NCBI RefSeq assembly: GCF_007859675.1
Contig: NZ_CP042305.1
Span: 558,001-622,000, forward strand
Origin: Humibacter ginsenosidimutans
Lineage (GTDB): Bacteria > Actinomycetota > Actinomycetes > Actinomycetales > Microbacteriaceae
Reading direction: 5' to 3'
DNA: 64,000 bases
Numbering within the stretch: position 1 is the first letter of the stretch; every line of letters begins with the position of its first letter. Made by a program: the position numbers and the translations under genes. The notes beneath the pieces were generated by a model. It had not been told where the DNA came from. It did no database searches and saw nothing but the letters and a program-made list of their open reading frames with translations. Positions 35,904 to 44,491 of this stretch are shown here, piece after piece.

Positions 35904-37071
35904 GCGAGAGTTCGAGCTGATCGAGCCAGTCGCCGATCGCGGCGTTCCAACGCTCTGGATCGATGTTCCAGAGCTTGGTGTGCTTGCCCCTGGCGAAACG
36001 CTCGAACGTGACGATGTCGGGTCGCTGCTCCGCGAGCAGCCGCGAGCCGCCGGCCGGCACGTAGCCGTCGTCGTCGCTGTGCATCAACAGAATGGGGACG
36101 GCAAGTTCCCCGGCTCGGACCGTGAAGTCGAGCGTGTTCAGGCCGATGGGAGCATCCTGTCCCACGAGCCCCTTCGCCCAGCCGGAGTCCAGGAGCACCA
36201 GAGCGCCCTGGGTGACGGGGCGTGGCAGGCGCATTTCGCCGGCCTGGAAGTCGAGTGTCTCGACCCAGTCGATCACCGGCGAATCGAGAACCATCCCGCG
36301 CACGCTGTCCGCGTGCGGTGACCGCACCGCCGTCTGCAGCACGGCAGCGCCACCCATCGACCAGCCGAACAACACGATGTGTCGGGCTCCGTTGCGGAGC
36401 GCGTAGTCGAGCGCGGCATCCACGTCGCGCCACTCCGTGCCGCCGAGACCGTAGCGACGGTCAGGGCTGTCCGGGGCATCCTCGTCGTTGCGGTAGCTGA
36501 CAGCGAGGCTCGTGTAGCCCTTCTCGTGGAAGACGGGCATCGCCCGAAGGGTCTCCTGGCGTCGCGCTCCCCTGCCGTGCACGTGGATCGCCCACCGGTC
36601 GGTCCGCTCTGCCGCCGGAAAGAGCCAGGCAGGAGCGGCGCCGCCGTCGGTGGAGACATCAACGCTGCGCACGGCGAGTCCGAGCTCGTCGGGCGACGTG
36701 TAGTACCAGCCGGAGAGCCGCCCCGTCGTGGCCGCCTCGATGTCGCCCCAGACGACCTCCTCGAGGATGCGCGTCACGGCGCCCGTATCGTCCATCGCGA
36801 GGATGTCCCCGAGCCGCGCGTATCCCTGGTCCTGCGAGAACCAGAGACCGTATCGTCCTGGAACCCGCAGCGCGTCCCCCGTGCCGCCGAGCCTGATCGT
36901 CGAGAGGTCGTCGGCGACGGAGAGGATGCGCACGTCCTGCTTCCTGCGCCGTATCGGCGTCACGACGTGCCTGGCGACCGCCGTCGAGGCGGCGACGTAT
37001 GCGGTGGCCCCTGCCGCGGCGACGCCCGCCAGCACGGCGATCGGAACCAACACTCTGCCCAGCCGACCCAT
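35887..37071 (-). CDS. Alpha/beta hydrolase with membrane anchor
   Basis: A 394-residue protein with one N-terminal membrane helix (VLVPIAVLAGVAAAGATAYV) and a serine-hydrolase domain. The oxyanion region is WAIHVHGRGARRQETLRAMP, the nucleophile elbow is IVLFGWSMGGAAVLQTAVRS (Ser in GWSMG), and VPILLMHSDDDGYVPAGGSR plus GKHTKLWN supply a likely acid and histidine. Similar proteins are common next to DUF3000/RNase D in actinobacteria. Substrate unknown. The C-terminus overlaps the SufE gene tail-to-tail. Confidence 0.82.
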   Translation of the reverse strand: MGRLGRVLVPIAVLAGVAAAGATAYVAASTAVARHVVTPIRRRKQDVRILSVADDLSTIRLGGTGDALRVPGRYGLWFSQDQGYARLGDILAMDDTGAVTRILEEVVWGDIEAATTGRLSGWYYTSPDELGLAVRSVDVSTDGGAAPAWLFPAAERTDRWAIHVHGRGARRQETLRAMPVFHEKGYTSLAVSYRNDEDAPDSPDRRYGLGGTEWRDVDAALDYALRNGARHIVLFGWSMGGAAVLQTAVRSPHADSVRGMVLDSPVIDWVETLDFQAGEMRLPRPVTQGALVLLDSGWAKGLVGQDAPIGLNTLDFTVRAGELAVPILLMHSDDDGYVPAGGSRLLAEQRPDIVTFERFARGKHTKLWNIDPERWNAAIGDWLDQLELSLTDDA

Positions 37072-37141
37072 CGCGACTCCCCTCGGAGGCGAGGCACGTC
37101 GTCGATGCGGCGTGCCTCCTGAAACTCTCGACGCGAAACTC

Positions 37142-37147
37142 TAGTCT
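37142..37147 (+). promoter_or_regulatory. Putative -10 box of a leaderless promoter
   Basis: TAGTCT (TANNNT) ending 7 nt before the GTG start of the DUF3000 gene, with no ribosome-binding site between. Same geometry as at 22288 and 25990. Confidence 0.45.
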
Positions 37148-37154
37148 GCGTACC

Positions 37155-37751
37155 GTGCCTCCTACATCCGCCTCCCCCGGCATTCCCGCAGAGTTCAGCG
37201 CGGCCGCCGACTCGGTGAGGCGGTTCGACGCTCGTCACGATCTCTCGATCGACGAGATCCCGGCCCCGACCGGGCTGGCGCCGTTCGCCGTCGCGCTCGC
37301 CGCCGACATCGCTCCGGCCCGTCACGGTCGCGACTCCGATCTGGGAACGGGCCGCTTCGTGTTGCTCTACGACCCGAGCGAGCCCGAGGAATGGGGCGGT
37401 TCGTTCCGCATCGTCTGCTTCGCCCAGGCACCGTTGGAGACCGACATCGGCCTCGATCCGTTCTTGGCCGACGTGACCTGGTCATGGCTGATCGATGCGC
37501 TCGACGAACGCGGCGCCTCCTACAGTGCGGCGTCGGGCACCGCCACGAAGATCATCTCGACGGGTTTCGGCGAGCTTGCTCGACAGGGCGACGGCGCCCA
37601 GGTCGAGCTTCGCGCATCGTGGACGCCCGTCGGCCTCGACATGCGCGCGCACGTCGAGGCCTGGGGCGACGTGCTCTGCCTGCTGGCAGGCATCCCGCCC
37701 CTGCCCGACGGGGTGCGCCTCATCAGCCACAGGAGAACATCGCGTGACTGA
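37155..37751 (+). CDS. DUF3000 domain-containing protein
   Basis: A 198-residue soluble protein. Conserved segments include FSAAADSVRRFDARHDLSID, DLGTGRFVLLYDPSEPEEWG and SWTPVGLDMRAHVEAWGDVL, all typical of DUF3000, an actinobacterial family of unknown function. The GTG at 37155 is chosen because the N-terminal residues upstream are not conserved and a -10 box sits 7 nt before it. It overlaps the RNase D start by 8 bp; this pairing is widespread in actinobacteria and suggests a linked role in RNA metabolism (inference). Confidence 0.88.
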   Translation: MPPTSASPGIPAEFSAAADSVRRFDARHDLSIDEIPAPTGLAPFAVALAADIAPARHGRDSDLGTGRFVLLYDPSEPEEWGGSFRIVCFAQAPLETDIGLDPFLADVTWSWLIDALDERGASYSAASGTATKIISTGFGELARQGDGAQVELRASWTPVGLDMRAHVEAWGDVLCLLAGIPPLPDGVRLISHRRTSRD

Positions 37752-38940
37752 CTACGACGTCGTCGACTCGCCCGAGAAATACCGTCATGCGATCGATGCG
37801 CTGAGCGCAGGGACCGGTCCCGTCGGAGTCGATGCCGAGCGCGCATCGGGCTTCCGCTACTCGCAGCGCGCCTACCTGATTCAGATGTTCCGTCGCGACG
37901 CCGGGGTCTTCCTGTTCGACCCTCCCGCGCTCGGCGGGCTCGCTCGGTTGCAGGATGCCGTGGGCGACACCCCCTGGATCCTGCACGCGGCGAGCCAGGA
38001 CCTGGCCTGCCTCCGAGAGGTCGGCCTCGACCCGGCGACGATCTTCGACACCGAGCTCGGGGCGCGACTTCTCGGCTTCCCGAGGGTCGGACTCGGCACG
38101 ATCGTCGAAGAGCTGCTTGGCATCCACCTCGCCAAGGAGCACTCGGCAGCCGACTGGTCGACGCGACCGCTCCCCCAGTCGTGGCTCACCTATGCCGCAC
38201 TCGACGTCGAGCTGCTCGTCGACCTCATGGAGGCCGAGCAGGGACTTCTGGCCGACGCCCACAAGGAGGTGATCGCCGAACAGGAATTCTCGTTCGAGCT
38301 CACCAGATCGCCGAAGCCCGCGCGGAGCGAACCGTGGCGGCGACTCTCGGGCGTGCACTCGATCCGTGGACTGCGCAATCTCGCCGTGGCACGGGAGCTG
38401 TGGAACGCCCGCGACGCCTTCGCGCGCGAGAAAGACGTGGCGCCTGGTCGTCTTCTGCCGGACGCCTCCATCACGGCAGTCGCACGCACGATGCCCGCCA
38501 GCAAACGGGAGCTCGCAGCGCTGCGCGAGTTCACGGGCAGGGCGAGCCGCACTGAGATCGATCGATGGTGGGATGCCGTCTCCCGCGGCAGATCGACGGA
38601 CGACCTGCCGGTGCTCCGCGGCTCGGGTGAGAGCATCCCGCCGCCTCGCGCATGGGCCGACCGCAACCCGGAAGCGCACGCCCGTCTGCAGAGCGCACGT
38701 GCCGTGGTGACAGCGGAGGCCGAGACGCTGAACCTTCCTGTCGAGAACCTGCTGTCGCCCGAGACGTTGCGGCGACTGGCATGGACTCCCCCGTCGCACG
38801 TCGACGAGACATCCATCGCCGAGGCCATGCTCGCGGCCGAGGCACGTCCGTGGCAGGTGGAGGCGACGGCAGCGAAGGTCGCAGAGGCGTTTGTGGAAGC
38901 GGACCAATCCCCCGTCGTGAGGCCCGAATCCGGTTCGTAG
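37744..38940 (+). CDS. rnd: Ribonuclease D-like 3'-5' exonuclease with HRDC domain
   Basis: DEDD-superfamily exoribonuclease, probably acting in 3' processing of tRNA or other stable RNA. The catalytic domain starts GPVGVDAERASGFRYSQRAY (D-x-E), continues WILHAASQDLACLREVGLD, and ends with SWLTYAALDVELLVDLMEAE. An HRDC nucleic-acid-binding domain follows (LWNARDAFAREKDVAPGRLL, RELAALREFTGRASRTEID). 398 residues. The GTG start at 37744 is preceded by AGGAG 8 nt upstream, inside the DUF3000 gene. Confidence 0.92.
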   Translation: MTDYDVVDSPEKYRHAIDALSAGTGPVGVDAERASGFRYSQRAYLIQMFRRDAGVFLFDPPALGGLARLQDAVGDTPWILHAASQDLACLREVGLDPATIFDTELGARLLGFPRVGLGTIVEELLGIHLAKEHSAADWSTRPLPQSWLTYAALDVELLVDLMEAEQGLLADAHKEVIAEQEFSFELTRSPKPARSEPWRRLSGVHSIRGLRNLAVARELWNARDAFAREKDVAPGRLLPDASITAVARTMPASKRELAALREFTGRASRTEIDRWWDAVSRGRSTDDLPVLRGSGESIPPPRAWADRNPEAHARLQSARAVVTAEAETLNLPVENLLSPETLRRLAWTPPSHVDETSIAEAMLAAEARPWQVEATAAKVAEAFVEADQSPVVRPESGS

Positions 38941-38978
38941 GTTCGCTCAACCGATTCCTCACGCTCAGGTCCGGTTTT

Positions 38979-38984
38979 TAGGAT
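38979..38984 (+). promoter_or_regulatory. Putative -10 box for the fadA-fadB operon
   Basis: TAGGAT in the 60-bp gap after rnd; transcription would start around 38991, giving a leader of roughly 20 nt that contains the GGGAGG used by the thiolase start. No convincing -35. Confidence 0.4.
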
Positions 38985-39012
38985 CGTCACGAGACCTGAC
39001 ATGGGAGGCGAA

Positions 39013-40212
39013 GTGGCCGAAAGAGCTGACGTTCTGTTCGTCGACGGGGTGCGTACCCCGTTCGGACGCGCGGGCGAGAAGGGCGTGTACTGGAACACGC
39101 GAGCCGACGATCTGGCGGTGAAGTCGATCGTCGGACTGCTGGAACGCAATCCTGGACTGCCCAAGGACAGGGTCGACGATGTGGCGATAGCTGCGACGAC
39201 GCAACAGGGCGACCAGGGGCTCACTCTCGGACGCTCCGCCGCGATCCTGGCCGGACTTCCGACGACCGTGCCCGGGTTCGCCATCGACCGCATGTGCGCT
39301 GGCGCGATGACCGCAGTGACGACCACCGGCTCGGGCATCGCCTTCGGCCAGTACGAGGTGGTGATCGCGGGCGGTGTCGAACACATGGGACATCACCCCA
39401 TGGGTCAGGGCGTCGACCCGAACCCCCGGTTCGTGGCCGAGCGACTCGTCGATCCGGCTGCGCTCAACATGGGCAACACGGCCGAGCGGCTGCACGATCG
39501 CTATCCCGAGCTGACGAAGGAGCGCTCCGACCGGTTCGGGATGCGCAGCCAGCAGAAGGTGGCCGCGGCGTACGCGGCGGGCAACATCCAGCCCGACCTG
39601 GTGCCGGTGTCGTACCGCACCGAGGAGGGCTGGGGCCTCGCCACCGAAGACCAGGGGATGCGCCCCGAGACCACCATGGAGGGCCTCGCCACCCTGAAGA
39701 CCCCGTTCCGTCCGCACGGGCGAGTCACCGCTGGCAATGCCTCCCCCCTGACAGATGGCGCCACCGCTGCACTGCTCACCTCCTCTCGCGCGGCGAAGGA
39801 ATTCGGGCTCACCCCGAAGATGCGCATGGTGTCGTTCGGATTCGCCGGTGTCGAGCCCGAGGTGATGGGTCTCGGTCCCATCCCCTCCACGGAACGTGCG
39901 CTGAAGAACGCCGGACTGAGCATCGACGACATCGGACTCTTCGAGCTGAACGAGGCGTTCGCCGTGCAGGTGCTGAGCCTGCTCGACCACTTCGGCATCG
40001 ACGACGACGACCCCAGGGTGAACCCGTGGGGCGGCGCGATCGCGATCGGGCATCCTCTCGCCGCCAGCGGCGTTCGACTGATGATCCAGTTGGCCCGTCA
40101 GTTCGAGCAGCACCCCGAGGTGCGTTACGGCCTCACCGCGATGTGCGTGGGGCTCGGCCAGGGCGGCTCCGTCATCTGGGAGAACCCGCACCACAAGAAG
40201 TACGGAAAGTGA
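39013..40212 (+). CDS. fadA: Acetyl-CoA C-acyltransferase (thiolase)
   Basis: Last step of fatty-acid beta-oxidation: thiolytic cleavage of 3-ketoacyl-CoA. About 399 residues. The nucleophile is the Cys in IDRMCAGAMTAVTTTGSG, and the His/Cys pair appears in IAIGHPLAASGVRL and LTAMCVGLGQGG. The annotated ATG at 39001 would put the ribosome-binding GGGAGG inside the gene; the GTG at 39013, 4 nt behind that site, fits better. The stop overlaps the fadB start (GTGA), consistent with the FadAB complex. Confidence 0.9.
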   Translation: MAERADVLFVDGVRTPFGRAGEKGVYWNTRADDLAVKSIVGLLERNPGLPKDRVDDVAIAATTQQGDQGLTLGRSAAILAGLPTTVPGFAIDRMCAGAMTAVTTTGSGIAFGQYEVVIAGGVEHMGHHPMGQGVDPNPRFVAERLVDPAALNMGNTAERLHDRYPELTKERSDRFGMRSQQKVAAAYAAGNIQPDLVPVSYRTEEGWGLATEDQGMRPETTMEGLATLKTPFRPHGRVTAGNASPLTDGATAALLTSSRAAKEFGLTPKMRMVSFGFAGVEPEVMGLGPIPSTERALKNAGLSIDDIGLFELNEAFAVQVLSLLDHFGIDDDDPRVNPWGGAIAIGHPLAASGVRLMIQLARQFEQHPEVRYGLTAMCVGLGQGGSVIWENPHHKKYGK

Positions 40213-42362
40213 GCACGAGCGTGACCGACTATTCGACGATCGACTTCTCCGATCTGCTCGCCTTCGCCGACGACGAGGTCGTCACCCACAGCTATGTGCG
40301 CGACGTCCGGCTTCCGTCCGGCAAGGTGCTCGCCCTCGTGACTCTCGACAACGGACGGGACCACACCCGACCGAACACCTTCGGTCCCGTGGGGCTGCTC
40401 GAGCTGGCGAAGACCTTCGACGACCTGACGGCCAGGGCGGCAAGGGGCGAGATCCACGCCGTGGCCACGACGGGCAAGCCGTTCATCCTCGCTGCCGGTG
40501 CAGACCTCTCGAAGGTCGCCGAGGTTCCGAGCCGTGACATCGCCAAGAAGCTCGCGCAGCTCGGACACTTCGTGCTGAGCAAGCAGGCGAAGTTCGGCGT
40601 CCCGAGCTTCGTGTTCATCAACGGCCTGGCGTTGGGCGGTGGGCTCGAGCTGCCGTTGAACGCCGACTACCGCACGATCGACTCGTCGGCGGCCGGCATC
40701 GCGCTCCCCGAGGTGTTCCTGGGTCTCATCCCCGGGTGGGGCGGCACGTTCCTGCTGCCGAACCTGATCGGCATCGAGAACGCGCTCAGGGTCGTCATCG
40801 AGAACCCGCTCAAGCAGAACCGCATGCTGAAGGCGAAGGATGCCTTCGACCTCGGCATCGCCGATCGCATCTTCTCGCCGGTGAACTTCCTCGAAGACTC
40901 GATCCGATTCGTCGACGGTGTGCTGACCGGCAGCGAGAAGGTCGAGCGCAAGAACACGCCGGGCAAGCTGGAACGGCTCGCCAAGTGGGACATCGCGATC
41001 AAGATCGCGCGGGACTCCGTTGCCTCGAAGCTCGGTACGGTGCCACGGTCGCCGTTCAAGGCGCTCGACCTGCTGAAGGCGGCGAAGAGCGGCGACAAGG
41101 AGGCGTGCTTCGCGCTGGAAGACGACGCCCTCGCCGACCTGATCGCGGGCGACCAGCTGCAGGCATCCATCTACTCGTTCAACCTCGTGCAGAAGCGGGC
41201 GAAGCGGCCGGCAGGCGCGCCGGACAAGGCCCTCGCGAAGAAGGTGACGAAGGTCGGCGTGCTCGGCGCAGGCTACATGGCCAGCCAGTTCGCGCTGCTG
41301 TTCCTCCGGCGACTCCAGGTGCCCGTCGTCATCACCGATGTCGACCAGGAACGTGTCGACAAGGGCGTCGCCTACATCGTCGACGAGATCGGCAAGCTCC
41401 AGGACAAGGGACGCGTGTCGTCCGATGAGGCGAACCGGCTGCGGGCACTCATCCACGGAACGACCGACAAGAGCGAGTTCGCCGAGTGCGACTGGGTGAT
41501 CGAGGCGGTCTTCGAGGAGCTCGGTGTGAAGCAGGATGTCTTCGCCGAGATGGAGAAGATCGTGGCGCCCGATGCTGTGCTGGCCACCAACACGTCGAGC
41601 CTGTCGGTCGACGCGATCGGGGCCAAGCTCGCGCATCCGGAGCGACTGGTGGGCTTCCACTTCTTCACCCCCGTCGCGGTCATGCCGCTGATCGAGGTCG
41701 TGAAGGCACCGAAGACGGATGACGCCACGCTCTCGACCGCGATGGTCACTGCGGCCAGGCTCAAGAAGAATGCGGTGATCACGGCCGACACACCCGGTTT
41801 CGTCGTGAACCGAGTGCTCGCGAAGCTCCTCGGCGAGGCGATGTACGCCGTCGACCAGGGCACGCCGTTCGAGACCGTCGACAAGGCGATCGCTCCCCTG
41901 GGCCTTCCGATGGCTCCATCGGTGCTGCTCGACCTGGTCGGCCTCAAGGTCGGCGCGCACGTGCTCGACACTCACCACGCCGCGTTCCCCGACCGGTTCT
42001 ACCGCAGCGAGAACCTGCACAAGCTCGCCGACTACGGCAAGCTGCTGGAGAAGGACGCCAAGGGCAACGTGAAGGGCTTCGACAAGGGAGCCCTGAAGTC
42101 GATCACCACCGGCTCGAGCCCGCTGTCGGAGGAGCAGATCCTCACCAGGCTGCAGGATGGATTGGCGGACGAGATCCACCGGATGCTCGCCGACGACCAT
42201 GTCGTGGCCGCGCCGGAGGACATCGACCTGTGCATGATCCTCGGTGCAGGCTTCCCGTTCCAGATGGGTGGCGTCACGCCGTACCTCGACCGTGTGGGTG
42301 CGAGCGAGCGAGCGTTCGGCGACACCTTCCACCACCCGGTGATCAGGGGCGTCGGCGCGTAA
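40209..42362 (+). CDS. fadB: Multifunctional fatty-acid oxidation enzyme (FadB type)
   Basis: 717 residues: N-terminal enoyl-CoA hydratase domain (FVFINGLALGGGLELPLNAD, ALPEVFLGLIPGWGGTFLLP) followed by L-3-hydroxyacyl-CoA dehydrogenase (VTKVGVLGAGYMASQFALLF, ATNTSSLSVDAIGAKLAHPE, LVGFHFFTPVAVMPLIEVVK, TADTPGFVVNRVLAKLLGEA). Converts trans-2-enoyl-CoA to 3-ketoacyl-CoA and works with the thiolase immediately upstream. The GTG start at 40209 overlaps the fadA stop. The frame that stays open further upstream is only another frame of fadA. Confidence 0.94.
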   Translation: MSTSVTDYSTIDFSDLLAFADDEVVTHSYVRDVRLPSGKVLALVTLDNGRDHTRPNTFGPVGLLELAKTFDDLTARAARGEIHAVATTGKPFILAAGADLSKVAEVPSRDIAKKLAQLGHFVLSKQAKFGVPSFVFINGLALGGGLELPLNADYRTIDSSAAGIALPEVFLGLIPGWGGTFLLPNLIGIENALRVVIENPLKQNRMLKAKDAFDLGIADRIFSPVNFLEDSIRFVDGVLTGSEKVERKNTPGKLERLAKWDIAIKIARDSVASKLGTVPRSPFKALDLLKAAKSGDKEACFALEDDALADLIAGDQLQASIYSFNLVQKRAKRPAGAPDKALAKKVTKVGVLGAGYMASQFALLFLRRLQVPVVITDVDQERVDKGVAYIVDEIGKLQDKGRVSSDEANRLRALIHGTTDKSEFAECDWVIEAVFEELGVKQDVFAEMEKIVAPDAVLATNTSSLSVDAIGAKLAHPERLVGFHFFTPVAVMPLIEVVKAPKTDDATLSTAMVTAARLKKNAVITADTPGFVVNRVLAKLLGEAMYAVDQGTPFETVDKAIAPLGLPMAPSVLLDLVGLKVGAHVLDTHHAAFPDRFYRSENLHKLADYGKLLEKDAKGNVKGFDKGALKSITTGSSPLSEEQILTRLQDGLADEIHRMLADDHVVAAPEDIDLCMILGAGFPFQMGGVTPYLDRVGASERAFGDTFHHPVIRGVGA

Positions 42363-42378
42363 CGGAGACCAGACGGTC

Positions 42379-42409
42379 AAGGGGCTTCCGACGTTGTCGG
42401 GAGCCCCTT
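42379..42409. terminator. Terminator between fadB and dxs
   Basis: Inverted repeat AAGGGGCTTCCGAC ... GTCGGGAGCCCCTT, 17 bp after the fadB stop and about 37 bp past the dxs stop on the other strand. One internal bulge. It probably serves both convergent genes. Confidence 0.8.
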
Positions 42410-42445
42410 CTGTCGCGTTGTGCCAGTCGCTGCGCTACGACGTGA

Positions 42446-44389
42446 TCAGTCCCGCGACGCAATGACCGGCTGGCTGCCGGTGTCGTTGGAGACTCCACGC
42501 GCATAGGGAAGCTTGGAGCCCAGCACCATGCCCATCACGTCGTGCGCGATGTGCTGGGGAGTCATTCCGGATCGTTCCATGATGTCGGCTCGTGAGCCGT
42601 GCTCGAGGTACTCGTCGGGCAGGCCCACCTCGGTGACCGCGGTGTCCACGCCCGCCTCACGCAGGTCCTGCCGGATGCGCGTACCGATTCCGCCGACTCT
42701 GATTCCGTCCTCGATGCAGACGACCAGGCGGTGGTCCGCCGACATCGTGATCACGCTCTTCGGCACGGGCACCACCCAGCGCGGGTCCACGACGGTACAG
42801 CCGATGCCCTGGGCGCCGAGTCGCCGTGCGACGTCCAGTGCTGTGGATGCCATGGCCCCGACCGCGACGATCAGCACGTCGTGCGCGGGGTCCTCAGCCA
42901 GCACGTCGACGCCGTCAGCGCTGCGGCGCAGAGCGACGATGGGATCGGGAACGGCTCCCTTCGGGTAGCGGACGACGGTGGGGGCATCCTGCACCGCCAC
43001 CGCCTCGGCGAGCTCTTCGCGCAGGCGCTCGCCGTCGCGCGGCGCCGCGATGCGGATGCCGGGCACCACCTGCAGCGTTGCGAGATCCCAGATGCCGTGG
43101 TGGCTCGGACCGTCCGGGCCCGTGACGCCGGCGCTCGCGAGAACGAAGGTGACGCCGGCCTTGTGGAGTCCGACGTCCATCAGCACCTGATCGAACGCGC
43201 GGTTCATGAAGGTCGCATAGAGCGCGACGACCGGATGCAGGCCGCCGAAGGCCATACCGGCGGCGCTCGTGGCGGCGTGCTGTTCGGCGATGCCCACGTC
43301 GATCACGCGCGTCGGGAACCGCTCGGCGAACCGATGGAGGCCGACAGGGCGGAGCATGGCCGCCGTGATGCCGACGAGCCGGTGATCCTTCTCGGCGAGC
43401 CGCAGGATCTCATCGGCGAAGACGGCGGGCCACATGACGCCGGAGGCGCGCTGGATGGGTACGCCCGTCTCCGGATCGATGGGGTTGACGCTGTGGAACT
43501 GGTCGGCGTCGTCACGGCGCGCGGGCTCGTATCCGCGCCCCTTCTCCGTGATGGCGTGCACGATGACGGGCGCGTCGTACGCCTTGGCCTGTTCAAGGGC
43601 CTCGGTCAGCGCGTCGATGTCGTGACCCTGGACGGGGCCGATGTACTTGATGTCGAGGTTCGAGTACAGGGCCTCGTTGTTCGAGAACCGGGAGAGGAAC
43701 CCGTGGACCCCGCCGCGGATGCCGCGGTACATCGCGCGTCCCGGTCCGCCGAGCTTGTCGAAGGCCGCGCGCGAGGTGAGATACAGGCTCTTGTAGCCGC
43801 GGCGGGTGCGCACGGTGTTCAGAAAGCGGGCCATGCCGCCGATGGTCGGAGCGTAGGAACGACCGTTGTCGTTCACGATGATGATCAGACGGCGGTCGTT
43901 GTCGTCGCTGATGTTGTTGAGCGCTTCCCATGTCATGCCGCCCGTGAGCGCGCCGTCTCCGACGACGGCGATCACGAAGCGGTCGCGCTGCCCCGTCATC
44001 GTGAACGCGCGTGAGATGCCGTCCGCCCACGAGAGCGAACTCGAGGCATGAGAGGACTCGACGATGTCGTGCTCCGACTCGCCTCGCTGGGGGTAACCGG
44101 CCAGGCCGCCGGTCTGGCGGAGCGTGGAGAAGTCCTGCCTCCCGGTGAGCAGCTTGTGCACGTACGCCTGGTGTCCGGTGTCGAACACGATGGCATCCCT
44201 GGGCGAATCGAAGACCCGGTGCATGGCGATCGTGAGTTCGACGACGCCGAGGTTCGGACCGAGATGGCCGCCGGTCTTGGCGACATTGGCGACGAGGAAA
44301 TCGCGCACCTCCTCCGCCAGTTGGGAGAGTTGCTCCTTCGAGAGAGCGTCGAGGTCGCGAGGACCTCTGATCGTCTCGAGAAGGGTCAT
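42446..44389 (-). CDS. dxs: 1-deoxy-D-xylulose-5-phosphate synthase
   Basis: TPP-dependent first enzyme of the MEP isoprenoid pathway. 647 residues. The TPP motif is FVIAVVGDGALTGGMTWEAL; other family landmarks are HLGPNLGVVELTIAMHRVFD with the conserved His, VIDVGIAEQHAATSAAGMAF with the general-base Glu and His, and DGPSHHGIWDLATLQVVPGI. The start at 44389 (MTLLETIRG) has AAAGGTGA upstream; an ATG-containing extension further out is not conserved. Neighbours rnd/DUF3000 match M. tuberculosis order. Confidence 0.96.
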   Translation of the reverse strand: MTLLETIRGPRDLDALSKEQLSQLAEEVRDFLVANVAKTGGHLGPNLGVVELTIAMHRVFDSPRDAIVFDTGHQAYVHKLLTGRQDFSTLRQTGGLAGYPQRGESEHDIVESSHASSSLSWADGISRAFTMTGQRDRFVIAVVGDGALTGGMTWEALNNISDDNDRRLIIIVNDNGRSYAPTIGGMARFLNTVRTRRGYKSLYLTSRAAFDKLGGPGRAMYRGIRGGVHGFLSRFSNNEALYSNLDIKYIGPVQGHDIDALTEALEQAKAYDAPVIVHAITEKGRGYEPARRDDADQFHSVNPIDPETGVPIQRASGVMWPAVFADEILRLAEKDHRLVGITAAMLRPVGLHRFAERFPTRVIDVGIAEQHAATSAAGMAFGGLHPVVALYATFMNRAFDQVLMDVGLHKAGVTFVLASAGVTGPDGPSHHGIWDLATLQVVPGIRIAAPRDGERLREELAEAVAVQDAPTVVRYPKGAVPDPIVALRRSADGVDVLAEDPAHDVLIVAVGAMASTALDVARRLGAQGIGCTVVDPRWVVPVPKSVITMSADHRLVVCIEDGIRVGGIGTRIRQDLREAGVDTAVTEVGLPDEYLEHGSRADIMERSGMTPQHIAHDVMGMVLGSKLPYARGVSNDTGSQPVIASRD

Positions 44390-44438
44390 GCGGATCACCT
44401 TTCGCTCCTGCCCACCGAGTCTACGCATCGCACCTGCA

Positions 44439-44478
44439 CAGACGCGGGACCGGGATTGTCATCCCGGTCCCGCGTCTG
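44439..44478 (-). terminator. Strong terminator after aconitase
   Basis: Perfect 18-bp stem, CAGACGCGGGACCGGGAT paired with its complement around a TGTC loop, 13 bp beyond the acnA stop and upstream of dxs. It separates the two minus-strand transcripts. Confidence 0.88.
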
Positions 44479-44491
44479 ATGCCGAATGCGT

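Noticed and set aside
39294-40208. In-frame extension of fadB through the thiolase gene
   Set aside because: It is another frame of fadA; the enoyl-CoA hydratase domain begins after GTG 40209, which overlaps the thiolase stop.
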